In this document: in pieces, positions 46,080-55,400 of the stretch
How the letters are laid out: every line of letters begins with the position of its first letter
Position numbering within the stretch: the stretch's first letter is position 1
NCBI RefSeq assembly: GCF_039393905.1
Contig: NZ_CP135030.1
Coordinates: 310,001 to 374,000 of the forward strand
Length of the DNA: 64,000 bases
Reading direction: 5' to 3'
DNA from: Buchnera aphidicola (Mindarus japonicus)
GTDB lineage: Bacteria; Pseudomonadota; Gammaproteobacteria; Enterobacterales; Enterobacteriaceae
Notes under the pieces: model-generated
Databases searched by the model: none
Told to the model about the DNA's origin: nothing
Seen by the model: the letters and a program-made list of their open reading frames with translations, nothing else
Program-made: the position numbers and the translations under genes

Positions 46080-47543
46080 TTAATTTACACCACCAACAGT
46101 TAATTTATCTATTTTAATTGTAGGTAATCCTACACCTACTGGAATATTTTGCCCGTCTTTGGAACAAGTTCCAGTTCCTGAATCCATATGTAGGTCGTTT
46201 CCTACCATTGAAATGGTATTCATTACCTCTATTCCAGAACCAATGATCATAGCTCCTTTTATTGCTTCCCGTAATTTTCCTTTTTTAATCAAGTACGCTT
46301 CCGAAATGGAAAAAACAAATTTACCTGAAGTAATATCTACTTGTCCACCTGAAAAATTTTTTGCATAGATTCCATAATTAACAGTATCAAGAATATCTTG
46401 AAGAGTAGAATTTCCTGGAAGCATATAAGTATTTGTCATTCTTGGCATTGGTAAATGAGCATAAGATTCTCTTCTTCCGTTTCCTGTACTTTTAGTTCCC
46501 ATTAAGTGAGCGTTGAATTTATCTTGCATGTATTTTTTTAATATTCCATTTTTAATTAAAACATTACGTTTCCCAGAAACTCCTTCATCATCAACTGATA
46601 ATGAACCTCTTAAATTAGGTAAAGTAGCATCATCTACAACTGTACATAATTCTGAAGCTACTTTTAAACCTATTTTTTTAGAAAAAACAGAAGTTTCTTT
46701 TCTATTAAAATCTCCTTCTAATCCATGTCCAACAGCTTCATGTAGCATAACTCCTGGCCAACCTGATCCTAAAACTACCGTTAATAATCCTGCAGGAGCA
46801 GATTGAGCTGAAAGATTAATTAAAGCTGATTGAACAGCTTCATTTGTCCAATTAAATATTCTACTATTTCCTAAACAATCTTTTTCTAAAAAAAAGTCAT
46901 AGTTTCCTCGACATCCCCCACCGCTGTATCCTTTTTCTCTTTTCCCTTTGCTTTCAACTAATATACTAATAGAAAGATGAACTAAAGGTCGTATATCAGC
47001 AACTAGCTTTCCTGAAGAAGAATTAATTAAAACTTCTTCATATGTTCCAGTTAACATAGCATTGACTTTAATTACTCTAGAATCAATTTTTCTAGCTGCA
47101 TTATCAATAAAATTTAATATTTCAATTTTCTGATGAATATCCATTTTATCAATAGGATTTTGACTTGAATACCTTTGTAATGGATTTTTTAAAGAAAAAT
47201 TATTTATTTTTTTATCTTTTGAATTGTTTAGAATGCTGCTTACTGCATCTGCACTTTTCTTTAATCCTTCTAAAGTAATTGTATCAATATAAGAAAGGGA
47301 AACACTATTTTCTTTAATAGTTCGTATTCCAATACCCTGATCATGCAAATATATTCCATTTTTTATAATTCCTTCCTCTAATATCCAAACTTCTTTTGAT
47401 TTAGATTGAAAATATAAATCAACATAATCAATTTTTTTTGTATAAATGTCACTTAAAACATTAAACAAATCTTCATGATTAATGTCATTATTAATTAATA
47501 AATTTTCTGAAACAATATTTAACATTTTTTGCTCACTTGTCAT
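46080..47543 (-). CDS. tldD: Metalloprotease subunit TldD
   Basis: TldD with TldE/PmbA forms a zinc protease that trims small peptides; it is known from microcin B17 maturation and CcdA turnover in E. coli. It has 487 residues (481). The zinc site is HEAVGHGLEGDFNRK, followed by the C-terminal part with RMTNTYMLPGNSTLQDIL and GVGLPTIKIDKL. No neighbouring toxin or microcin gene is present, so the substrate here is unknown. In E. coli tldD stands apart from rplS. Confidence 0.95.
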   Translation of the reverse strand: MTSEQKMLNIVSENLLINNDINHEDLFNVLSDIYTKKIDYVDLYFQSKSKEVWILEEGIIKNGIYLHDQGIGIRTIKENSVSLSYIDTITLEGLKKSADAVSSILNNSKDKKINNFSLKNPLQRYSSQNPIDKMDIHQKIEILNFIDNAARKIDSRVIKVNAMLTGTYEEVLINSSSGKLVADIRPLVHLSISILVESKGKREKGYSGGGCRGNYDFFLEKDCLGNSRIFNWTNEAVQSALINLSAQSAPAGLLTVVLGSGWPGVMLHEAVGHGLEGDFNRKETSVFSKKIGLKVASELCTVVDDATLPNLRGSLSVDDEGVSGKRNVLIKNGILKKYMQDKFNAHLMGTKSTGNGRRESYAHLPMPRMTNTYMLPGNSTLQDILDTVNYGIYAKNFSGGQVDITSGKFVFSISEAYLIKKGKLREAIKGAMIIGSGIEVMNTISMVGNDLHMDSGTGTCSKDGQNIPVGVGLPTIKIDKLTVGGVN

Positions 47544-47770
47544 ATTTTTTTTAAATTATAAAGTCATTCTAAATGTATATAAAATACTTATAGAAAACGC
47601 TTTTTTATATTTACATATATTTAAAAAAAAAAAGAAATAAAATATATTTTTTTTAATAAAAATTTTATACAATAGGTTTAATTAAACAATAATAATTTAT
47701 TAATTAAAATTAATAAATTAATTATATAAATTAAATTTAATTTTTTAAACTTTAAAAATTTTGGAAAAAT

Positions 47771-48232
47771 ATGAATAAAAAATTTAATATTTTAATACTA
47801 AATGGACCTAATTTAAATTTATTAGGAACGAGAGAGAAAAATACTTATGGAATAAAAACATTAAAAGAGTTGACAAATCAATTAAATGAAAAAGCATTAT
47901 CATTGAACATAAATATTCATCATTATCAATCTAATGCCGAACATGCTATTATTGATAAAATACACGAATCAAAAGAAAAAATTAATTATATCATCATTAA
48001 TCCAGCAGCGTTTACTCATACAAGTATCGCTATTAGAGATGCTTTTTTAGCAGTAAATATTCCATTTATTGAAGTACATATTTCAAATATCTATGCTAGA
48101 GAAAATTTTAGATCCAACTCATGGTTATCGGATATATCTAACGGTGTTATTACTGGATTTGAATTAGATGGTTACTTTTGGGCATTAGAAACAGCAGTAA
48201 AAAGATTATCTAACTCTTTTAATAAAACTTAA
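47771..48232 (+). CDS. aroQ: 3-dehydroquinate dehydratase, type II
   Basis: AroQ dehydrates 3-dehydroquinate in the shikimate pathway, feeding PheA in this same window. It has 153 residues and is the small dodecameric type II form. ILNGPNLNLLGTRE (with Arg21), catalytic Tyr26 in TYG, SNAEHAIIDKIH, NPAAFTHTSIAIRDA and FIEVHISN are all conserved. E. coli instead uses the unrelated type I AroD. A short Lys/Ser/Asn tail follows the fold. Confidence 0.95.
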   Translation: MNKKFNILILNGPNLNLLGTREKNTYGIKTLKELTNQLNEKALSLNINIHHYQSNAEHAIIDKIHESKEKINYIIINPAAFTHTSIAIRDAFLAVNIPFIEVHISNIYARENFRSNSWLSDISNGVITGFELDGYFWALETAVKRLSNSFNKT

Positions 48233-48291
48233 GTTTTTTAGATAAATATAAAAAATTTAATAAAAATAAAATTATTAATGTTTTAAATTTT

Positions 48292-49257
48292 TTACACTTT
48301 CTCTTTATTTAACATTTTTAAATTTTTAATTAAATTATTCATATCTTTAGGAGGGTTAACACTCCAGCTCATAAATAATTTTTTAATTGGGTGTACAAAA
48401 GATAACTTTCTTGCGTGTAATGCTTGTCTTGAAAATTGTCTTATTATTTTAAGTAGAATAGGATTCAATCCTTTTGTAGAAAAATTTTTTTTTCCATAAA
48501 TTTTATCTCCTATTAAAGGATATTTAATATGAGACATATGAACTCTAATTTGATGAGTTCTTCCTGAATTTAAAATAACTTTAATATGAGTAAAATTACA
48601 GAATCGTTCGATGATTTTGTAATAAGTTATAGCTGGTTTTCCATTTTTATTTACACTCATTTTTGTTTTTTTGTATAAATTTCTTGAAATTGAAGCATTT
48701 ATAGTACCTCCTGAAATCATATTCCCTTGTACAATTGCTTCATATTCACGATAAATATTTCTTGATTTAATTAATTTTTTTAATTTATTAAAAACTAATA
48801 TAGTTTTAGCTATTACCATTAAACCAGTTGTATCTTTGTCTAATCGATGAACTATTCCAGCACGAGGTATATTTTTAAAAATTTCGTGTTTATGTAATAA
48901 AGCATTAAATATGGTTCCATTTTCATTTCCTGCTCCAGGATGTACTACCATATTTGATTGTTTATTTAAAATAAGTAAATATTCATCTTCATATATAATA
49001 TCTAAAAAAATATTTTTATCTTTAAAATTATTTTTTTTTAATTCTAAAAAATTTATAGTAATCAAATCTCCAAAGTATAATTTTTTATCTGGAGAATTAA
49101 TTATTGTGTTATTAACTAAAACGCAATTAGACAAAATACATTTTTTCAAATAAGTTCTAGTATATAGTTTACAGAAACTTTTTATAGACTTATCTAATCT
49201 AAGATTTAGAAAACACATATAAGAAATTTTTTTTTCAAATTTCAAAAATTTATTCAT
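48292..49257 (-). CDS. rluD: 23S rRNA pseudouridine synthase RluD
   Basis: RluD makes pseudouridines 1911, 1915 and 1917 in helix 69 of 23S rRNA. It has 321 residues (326 in E. coli). An S4 domain occupies about 18-75, and the catalytic aspartate is in GIVHRLDKDTTGLMVIAKT. GRTHQIRVHMSHIKYPLIGD follows. It differs from RluC at 5162 by the DKDTTG motif. In E. coli bamD is divergent from rluD; here the 223-base gap to alaS contains nothing recognisable. Confidence 0.93.
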   Translation of the reverse strand: MNKFLKFEKKISYMCFLNLRLDKSIKSFCKLYTRTYLKKCILSNCVLVNNTIINSPDKKLYFGDLITINFLELKKNNFKDKNIFLDIIYEDEYLLILNKQSNMVVHPGAGNENGTIFNALLHKHEIFKNIPRAGIVHRLDKDTTGLMVIAKTILVFNKLKKLIKSRNIYREYEAIVQGNMISGGTINASISRNLYKKTKMSVNKNGKPAITYYKIIERFCNFTHIKVILNSGRTHQIRVHMSHIKYPLIGDKIYGKKNFSTKGLNPILLKIIRQFSRQALHARKLSFVHPIKKLFMSWSVNPPKDMNNLIKNLKMLNKEKV

Positions 49258-49480
49258 AATTTTATTTATAAGGATTTAACTGCTATAAATAATAGTATAT
49301 AACATATTTATAATTTTTTTTTTAAATGAATAATAATTAATATTATCTAATACGATTATTTTGAAATTATTTTTTAAATCTATAAAAAAAATAAAAAAAA
49401 ATTAAAAAATTGATTAATTTTTAATAAAAAATATTTTTTATTAAAAATTAAATCTATTTTACAAAAAAAGCAGGAAAAAT

Positions 49481-52129
49481 ATGAAAAAAAGTATTAACGA
49501 AATAAGAAAAACATTTTTAGAATTTTTTGAAAAAAAAAATCACAAAATTATTCCTGGGAGTTCAATTATTCCAAAAAATGATTCTTCTCTATTATTTACT
49601 AACGCTGGAATGAATCAATTTAAAGATGTTTTTTTGGGAAAAAAAGAACCTATCTTTCCAAGGGTAGCAACTGTACAAAATTGTTTAAGAACAGGAGGTA
49701 AACATAACGATCTTAATAATGTCGGATACACTTCTTATCATAATACTTTTTTTGAAATGCTTGGAAATTTTAGTTTTAGAGATTATTTTAAAGAAGATGC
49801 TATTATATATGCATGGGAACTGTTAACTTCTTCAAAATGGTTTAATTTACCAGAAGAAAAGTTATTAGTTACTATACATAGTTCTGATAAAGAAACCTAT
49901 AATATTTGGAAAAATATTATAGGTTTATCTGAGAATCAAATTATTCCTCTAAAAAAAGAAAAAGAAATATTTTTATCAGAAAATTTCTGGAAAATGGGAA
50001 ACTCAGGACCTTGTGGGCCTTGCACTGAAATTTTTTTTAATAATACTCAAAATAAAGAACATCAAAATAAAGATATTCTTGTAGAGAATAATAATTATTT
50101 GGAAATATGGAATATTGTATTTATTCAATATAATCTTCAGTCAGATGGTTCTTTAATCGATTTACCTTATAAATCTGTTGATACTGGAATGGGTTTAGAA
50201 AGAATTACATCTATTTTACAAAGAAAAAAATCAAATTATAAAATCGATTTATTCCAAAAATTAATTTTTTATATTGCTAACCAAAATAATATTAAAGATT
50301 TAGAAAATAAATCTTTACATATAATAGCTGACCATATAAGAACCTGTATATACATTATTTCTAGTGGAGTTATACCTAGTAATGAAGGAAAAGGATATAT
50401 CCTTAGAAGATTAATTAGACGTGCCTTAAGACATGGTTTAAAACTTGGAATAAAAGAAAAATTTCTTTATAAAATAGTACCATATACAATTAAATTAATA
50501 AAAAAGTTTTCTAATGGAAATATGAAAAAAAAAGAAGAAATAGGAAAAATATTAAAATTAGAAGAAGATCAATTTCTAAAAATACTAAAAAAAGGAATAA
50601 TTTTATTACATGAAAATATAAAAAAAATAAAAAAAAATATTCTTCCTGGAAAAATAATTTTTAGTTTACATGATACTTTTGGTTTTCCAATTGATTTAAT
50701 TGAAGAAATTTGTAAAGAAAAAAAAATAATACTTGATTATCAAAAGTTTAATCAATTAATGGAAGCTCAAAAAATACAATCAAAAAAATCTAAAAAGTTT
50801 TTTTTTGAAAAAAATTATCAAACTTTTAAAATAAAACCAACTATATTTTTAGGATATCAAGAAAAAAAAATCAAAACAACTATTACTAATATATTTCTAA
50901 AAGAAAACTCTATTAAAAAAATTCAAACTTTGAATAAAAAAATTATTTTAATTTTAAAAGAAACTCCATTTTATTCCGAATCCGGAGGACAAATTGGAGA
51001 TACTGGAAAAATATATAATAAAAATTTTTCTTTTTTAGTTGAAGATACTAAAAAAAACGGATTAGTAACTATGCACTTTGGAAGATTAATTTCAGGAGAA
51101 ATAAAAATTAATGCTAATGTTACTGCTGAAATTGATTTTAAAAAAAGAAAATTAATAGCTATAAATCATTCTGCAACTCACTTATTACACTCTTCTTTAA
51201 ATATTGTTTTAAATCAAAAAATTTTACAAAAAGGATCATTAGTAAACGAAAAATATTTACGTTTTGATTTTTTATATCCTAACTCTATTTCTCAGGAAGA
51301 GATTAAAAAAATCGAAAAAATAGTAAATTATAAAATTTGGGAAAATTTAAATATTAACTGTGAAATTATCTCTTTCAAAGAAGCAAAAGAAAAAAATGCT
51401 ATTTTTTTAAAAAACAAACAGTATACTGAAAAGGTACGATTGTTATCTATTGATAACTTTTCACATGAATTATGTGGTGGAACACATGCAAGAAGAACAG
51501 GAGAAATAGGAATATTTAAAATTATTTCTAATAATAGTATATCAGCTAATGTATGTCGAATAGAGGCGTTAACGAGAAAAGAAGCTTTACTATCTATTCA
51601 AAAAAAAGAGTCTATTTTTAATAAAATTAAAAAAAATTTAAAAGAAGAAGAAACAAAAATCGTAAAAAAAATCAATTTTTTATTAGAAAAAAACTCATAT
51701 TTAAAACTAATTTATAAAAAATATGAAAAATATAAAATAAAAGAAACAACTAAAAAAATACTTAAAGAAAGTTTTTTAATAAAAAAAACTAACCTAGTTA
51801 TTTATCATTTAAACGAAAAAAAATCTAATTTTTTAAATTGTTTAATTAATAATTTAAAAAATAATTTAAATTCATTTATAATTATTTTAACCAATGAAAC
51901 AAATAAAAAAATTTCTGTTTTAGTAAGTGTTTCTAAAGAATTAATTACAAAAATTACTGCTGTAGAAATAATAAATTTTATAACTAAAGAAATTAATGGA
52001 AAGGGAGGAGGGAATAAGGAAAATGCACAAGGTGGAGGAATAAAACCAAAAAATAACAATTTCTTTATAAAAAAAAGTAAAAAATGGATTTTGTCTATTT
52101 TAGAAAGTAAAATTAAAAAGCATAAATAA
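49481..52129 (+). CDS. alaS: Alanyl-tRNA synthetase
   Basis: AlaS is a class II synthetase recognising the G3-U70 pair of tRNA-Ala. It has 882 residues (876 in E. coli). The catalytic core lies at 1-~240 (FTNAGMNQFKDVFLG, MGNSGPCGPCTEIFF), followed by the tRNA recognition region and the editing domain with HSATHLLH and CGGTHARRTGEIG zinc ligands. The C-Ala domain ends with GGGNKENAQGGG, corresponding to GGGRPDMAQAGG. The middle coiled coil is strongly Lys-biased. CAGGAAAA precedes the ATG. Confidence 0.97.
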   Translation: MKKSINEIRKTFLEFFEKKNHKIIPGSSIIPKNDSSLLFTNAGMNQFKDVFLGKKEPIFPRVATVQNCLRTGGKHNDLNNVGYTSYHNTFFEMLGNFSFRDYFKEDAIIYAWELLTSSKWFNLPEEKLLVTIHSSDKETYNIWKNIIGLSENQIIPLKKEKEIFLSENFWKMGNSGPCGPCTEIFFNNTQNKEHQNKDILVENNNYLEIWNIVFIQYNLQSDGSLIDLPYKSVDTGMGLERITSILQRKKSNYKIDLFQKLIFYIANQNNIKDLENKSLHIIADHIRTCIYIISSGVIPSNEGKGYILRRLIRRALRHGLKLGIKEKFLYKIVPYTIKLIKKFSNGNMKKKEEIGKILKLEEDQFLKILKKGIILLHENIKKIKKNILPGKIIFSLHDTFGFPIDLIEEICKEKKIILDYQKFNQLMEAQKIQSKKSKKFFFEKNYQTFKIKPTIFLGYQEKKIKTTITNIFLKENSIKKIQTLNKKIILILKETPFYSESGGQIGDTGKIYNKNFSFLVEDTKKNGLVTMHFGRLISGEIKINANVTAEIDFKKRKLIAINHSATHLLHSSLNIVLNQKILQKGSLVNEKYLRFDFLYPNSISQEEIKKIEKIVNYKIWENLNINCEIISFKEAKEKNAIFLKNKQYTEKVRLLSIDNFSHELCGGTHARRTGEIGIFKIISNNSISANVCRIEALTRKEALLSIQKKESIFNKIKKNLKEEETKIVKKINFLLEKNSYLKLIYKKYEKYKIKETTKKILKESFLIKKTNLVIYHLNEKKSNFLNCLINNLKNNLNSFIIILTNETNKKISVLVSVSKELITKITAVEIINFITKEINGKGGGNKENAQGGGIKPKNNNFFIKKSKKWILSILESKIKKHK

Positions 52130-52322
52130 ACATAATAAATTGTTATATCACAATATATTAATATATAATTAAGTATTACTTTCACTAAAAAGTCTTCTCT
52201 TATTTAAAAAGTAACTTAAATAAGATATATATATATCATTTTATAGTTTTAATTTGAATTAAATTTCAACTAAATAAATAAGATTAGATGGATATATTAT
52301 TTTAATTTTTTAGGAGCATAGA

Positions 52323-52508
52323 ATGTTAATTCTAACTCGTAGAGTTGGGGAATCGTTAATTATTGGAGATGAAGTCACTGTTACTGTATTGGGAGTTAAA
52401 GGAAATCAAGTTAGAATTGGTGTCAATGCTCCGAAAAAAGTTTCTGTTCATAGAGAAGAAATTTATCAAAGAATTCAATCAGAAAAAACTCAATCATCTT
52501 CTTATTAA
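52323..52508 (+). CDS. csrA: Carbon storage regulator CsrA
   Basis: CsrA is a dimeric RNA-binding protein that represses or activates translation at GGA motifs. It has 61 residues, the E. coli length, and reads MLILTRRVGESLIIGDEVTV at the start. The RNA-binding residues around RR (Arg6/Arg7) and in the VHREEIYQRI segment are kept. TAGGAGCAT is its ribosome site. It lies between alaS and serV, as in E. coli. A translation regulator kept in a genome with few regulators is notable. Confidence 0.97.
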   Translation: MLILTRRVGESLIIGDEVTVTVLGVKGNQVRIGVNAPKKVSVHREEIYQRIQSEKTQSSSY

Positions 52509-52511
52509 GAA

Positions 52512-52553
52512 AAATTGCGCCTTGTTAATAATTAATTATACTAGGCGCAATTT
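52512..52553 (+). terminator. Hairpin after csrA
   Basis: An 11-bp stem with a GCGCC core (52512-52522 with 52543-52553) begins three bases after the csrA stop. A seven-T run comes only six bases after the stem, so it is a likely but not textbook terminator. Confidence 0.55.
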
Positions 52554-52690
52554 AACTGAATTTTTAAAAAAGGAAAAACAATCTACTTTACATTAAAAAA
52601 TGTTTGACTTATAAGATAAAAAAAGTAAGATAAAGCTTATTAATGAAAACCTTTAATGTTAGTTTTTAAATTAAATTTTTAATATTATTT

Positions 52691-52780
52691 GGAGAGATGG
52701 CCGAGAGGCTTAAGGCGCTCCCCTGCTAAGGGAGTATGTAAAAAAAAATTACATCGAGGGTTCGAATCCCTCTCTCTCCG
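52691..52780 (+). tRNA. serV: tRNA-Ser (GCT)
   Basis: This is a class II tRNA with acceptor GGAGAGA/TCTCTCC, anticodon stem CTCCC/GGGAG around CTGCTAA (anticodon GCT) and T arm GAGGG-TTCGAAT-CCCTC. The variable arm has stem TGTAA/TTACA with an all-A loop, giving an A9 run. The 3' CCA is not encoded. It follows csrA, the E. coli serV position. Confidence 0.96.
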
Positions 52781-52802
52781 TATCTTATTTCATCATATAT
52801 AT

Positions 52803-52876
52803 GCATCCGTAGCTCAGTTGGATAGAGCACTCGGCTACGAACCGAGCGGTCGGAGGTTCGAATCCTTTCGGATGCA
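52803..52876 (+). tRNA. argV: tRNA-Arg (ACG)
   Basis: Acceptor GCATCCG/CGGATGC, D arm GCTC-AGTTGGATA-GAGC, anticodon stem CTCGG/CCGAG around CTACGAA (anticodon ACG, whose A34 would be deaminated to inosine) and T arm GGAGG with CCTTT, two pairs being G-U. The 3' CCA is not encoded. It lies 22 bases after tRNA-Ser, as argV in E. coli, where three further copies follow. Confidence 0.97.
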
Positions 52877-52958
52877 AAAGATTTAAATTTTTTTAAAAAA
52901 ATATTTTTTGTGAAAAAAATATTTCTTCTCATTTAAAAAAACTTTATACAAGGAATAA

Positions 52959-54536
52959 ATGTTCATTTCAAATATTTCTGATAAATTAGATTGGTTAAAT
53001 AAAAATGCAGAACTGCTAAAAAAAATTTGCAGGGGAATTGAAAGAGAAACTATTAGAATAAAAAAAAATGGAAATCTTTCTAACTGTAAACATCCAAAGA
53101 AAATAGGAAGCTCTTTAACACATCCTATAATTACTACTGATTTTTCTGAAAATTTATTAGAATTAATTACACCTAAATACTCTGATGTAAATGAATTATT
53201 TTCTGTGTTAAAGGATATACATTGTTATGTTTCTAATAACATTACTAATGAATACATGTGGCCATTAAGTATGCCTTGCTTTAGAGAAAAAAAAGATTAC
53301 GTTCAATTGGCTCAATATGGAGCTTCTAATTCTGGAAGAATAAAAACTTTATATAGAAAAGGTTTACAAACTAGATATGGAATTGGAATGAACTTAGTTT
53401 CAGGAGTGCATTATAACTTTTCTATTCCTAAAGAATTTTGGAGAAAATGGGTAAGAACTAAAAATAAAGAAGAAGAAAAAAAAATAATTTCTAATGAATA
53501 TTTACATATTATTAGAAACTTTTATCAATTTGGATGGATAATTCCTTATTTTTTTGGTGCTTCTCCAGCTATGTATAAAAATTTTTTACCTAATAAAAAA
53601 AAAGATCTTTTATTAAATATTAAAAATAATAAAGATATAGAGTATTTACCTTGGGCTACTTCATTAAGATTAAGTAAATTAGGACATTCTAACGATTCAA
53701 TTAAAAAGCTTCATTTAACATTTAACAACCTGGATGAATATTTAAATAGTATAAAATATGGAATTAAAACTTCATCTGAAAAATTTGAAAAAATGGGTTT
53801 ATTTGATAAAAAAGGAAAATTACAACAAGTAAATACAAATATTTTACAAATGGAAAATGAATTGTATACTTATATACGACCAAAATGCACTATTAAAAAA
53901 AATAAACGTTTTATAGATTCTTTAAAAAAAAATGGAATTGAATATATCGAAATACGTGCTCTTGATATTAATCCATTCTCTTCTATTGGAATCAATAGAA
54001 CTCAAGTATTTTTTTTAGATATATTTTTATATTGGTGCTTATTAAATAAATCTCCTAATTTAACTAATTCTGAATTAATAAAATTAAATGAAAATTGGGA
54101 AAATATTACTCTAGAAGGAAGAAAACCAAACCAAAAAATAAAGTTACTAAATTCAGAAAAAAAAATTTGTTTTAAAAAAATTGTTTCTATTTTATTTAAA
54201 GATTTTGAAAAAATAGCAAAAATTTTTGATTCTAATTTTTTAAATAATCCATATCAAAAAAGTTGTAACATTTTATTACAATATTTAAAAAATCCAAATT
54301 TAACTTACTCTTCTAAAATTTTAGATTTTTTTCTTCAAAAAGGATTAAAAAAAACTGGAGTTTTTTTAGCTGAAAAATATAATCAAGAATTAAAAAAAGA
54401 AAAATTAAAAATTTTTAATAAAGATTTTTTTTTAAAAGAAAAAATAAAATCGAAAAAAAAACAAAAAAAAATTGAAAATAATGATACTATAAGTTTTAAT
54501 GAATATTTAAAAAAACAATCGAATATAAAATATTAA
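52959..54536 (+). CDS. gshA: Glutamate-cysteine ligase
   Basis: GshA joins glutamate and cysteine, the first step to glutathione. It has 525 residues (518 in E. coli). The GIERETIRI start of the ATP-grasp-like core, ITTDFSENLLELITP, LQTRYGIGMNLVSGVHYNFS and ALDINPFSSIGI are well conserved; the C-terminal 50 residues are Lys-rich. It follows the serV-argV tRNAs, the E. coli neighbourhood. ACAAGGAATAA precedes the ATG. Confidence 0.96.
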   Translation: MFISNISDKLDWLNKNAELLKKICRGIERETIRIKKNGNLSNCKHPKKIGSSLTHPIITTDFSENLLELITPKYSDVNELFSVLKDIHCYVSNNITNEYMWPLSMPCFREKKDYVQLAQYGASNSGRIKTLYRKGLQTRYGIGMNLVSGVHYNFSIPKEFWRKWVRTKNKEEEKKIISNEYLHIIRNFYQFGWIIPYFFGASPAMYKNFLPNKKKDLLLNIKNNKDIEYLPWATSLRLSKLGHSNDSIKKLHLTFNNLDEYLNSIKYGIKTSSEKFEKMGLFDKKGKLQQVNTNILQMENELYTYIRPKCTIKKNKRFIDSLKKNGIEYIEIRALDINPFSSIGINRTQVFFLDIFLYWCLLNKSPNLTNSELIKLNENWENITLEGRKPNQKIKLLNSEKKICFKKIVSILFKDFEKIAKIFDSNFLNNPYQKSCNILLQYLKNPNLTYSSKILDFFLQKGLKKTGVFLAEKYNQELKKEKLKIFNKDFFLKEKIKSKKKQKKIENNDTISFNEYLKKQSNIKY

Positions 54537-54646
54537 TTGACTATAAAATAAAAAGAAAAAGAAGAAATTGTTAAATATTGTTTATCTATATTTTATATAA
54601 AAGATAAATATAAAAAAAATTTTATTATAAATAGGTATAGAAAAAA

Positions 54647-55400
54647 ATGAAAAAAAAAATATAGAATTTTCTATGAAAACGAAATAAAAAAAAAACAAAA
54701 CATATATTTAACTAACAAAAATTTTCATTATTTTAAAAATGTATTAAGATTAAAAATAAATGAAAAAATTGAATTATTCAATAATACAAATTATATTTTT
54801 ACAGGAACAATTACTAGTATTAAAAAAAAAATAATTCGAGTACTTATAGAAAATAAACAAAAAAAGAATCAAGAATCTATTGTAAAAATACATTTTGCTC
54901 CAATTATGCTAAATCAAAAAAAAATGAATTTTATTATTCAAAAATCTACTGAATTAGGAGTTCATTCAATTACACCTTTATTGCAAAAAGAAAATTTTTC
55001 CAAAAAAGTTAATGATTCTTCTTTACTAGCACAGTATAACCGATGGAAAAATATAGCAATATCTTCCTGCCAACAATGTAAAAGAAATAAAATTCCTATT
55101 ATTAACTATCCTGAACATATGTATACATGGTGTAATAAATTACCTAGTAATGAATTAAAATTAATTTTTGATCCTTACTCAAAAAATACAATAAATTCTT
55201 TAATTTCTGTAACAAAAAAAATAAATGTAATAATTGGAGGAGAATCCGGTTTTTCTATTGCAGAAATTGATAATTTTAAGAAAAAATATGGATTTCAAAA
55301 CATTTCATTAGGAAAAAGGATATTACGTTCAGAAACTAGCTCTATAGCCGCATTATCTATTTTATTATATAAATACGAAGAGTTAAATGTTACTATCTAA
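54647..55400 (+). CDS. rsmE: 16S rRNA m3U1498 methyltransferase RsmE, frame broken at an A10 run
   Basis: RsmE methylates U1498 of 16S rRNA and has a SPOUT fold. The frame from the internal ATG 54906 (MLNQKKMNFIIQKSTELG) lacks about 85 residues. Upstream the same frame reads YRIFYENEIKKKQN, then NVLRLKINEKIELFNN, matching the PUA-like RsmE N-terminus, but has no ATG. The ATG at 54647 is followed by A10 (54650-54659) and is one base out; with nine A it gives MKKKYRIFYEN and 250 residues (243 in E. coli). The C-terminal knot (NVIIGGESGFSIAEIDNF, LGKRILRSETSSIAAL) is intact. Its stop overlaps that of fau by 4 bases, tail to tail. Confidence 0.87.

Noticed and set aside
52363..52596. 77-codon ORF overlapping csrA in another frame
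   Set aside because: csrA is unmistakable; the overlapping frame runs through the csrA hairpin and has no recognisable content.
52689..52932. ORFs of 65 and 68 codons over the tRNA-Ser and tRNA-Arg genes
   Set aside because: They are translations of tRNA sequence on both strands, a common false positive.
6879..54659. Programmed ribosomal frameshifting at the A10 runs
   Set aside because: Both minus-one and plus-one corrections are needed at the same tract length, and I see no consistent downstream structure or internal ribosome site. Polymerase slippage or sequencing error explains the pattern more simply.
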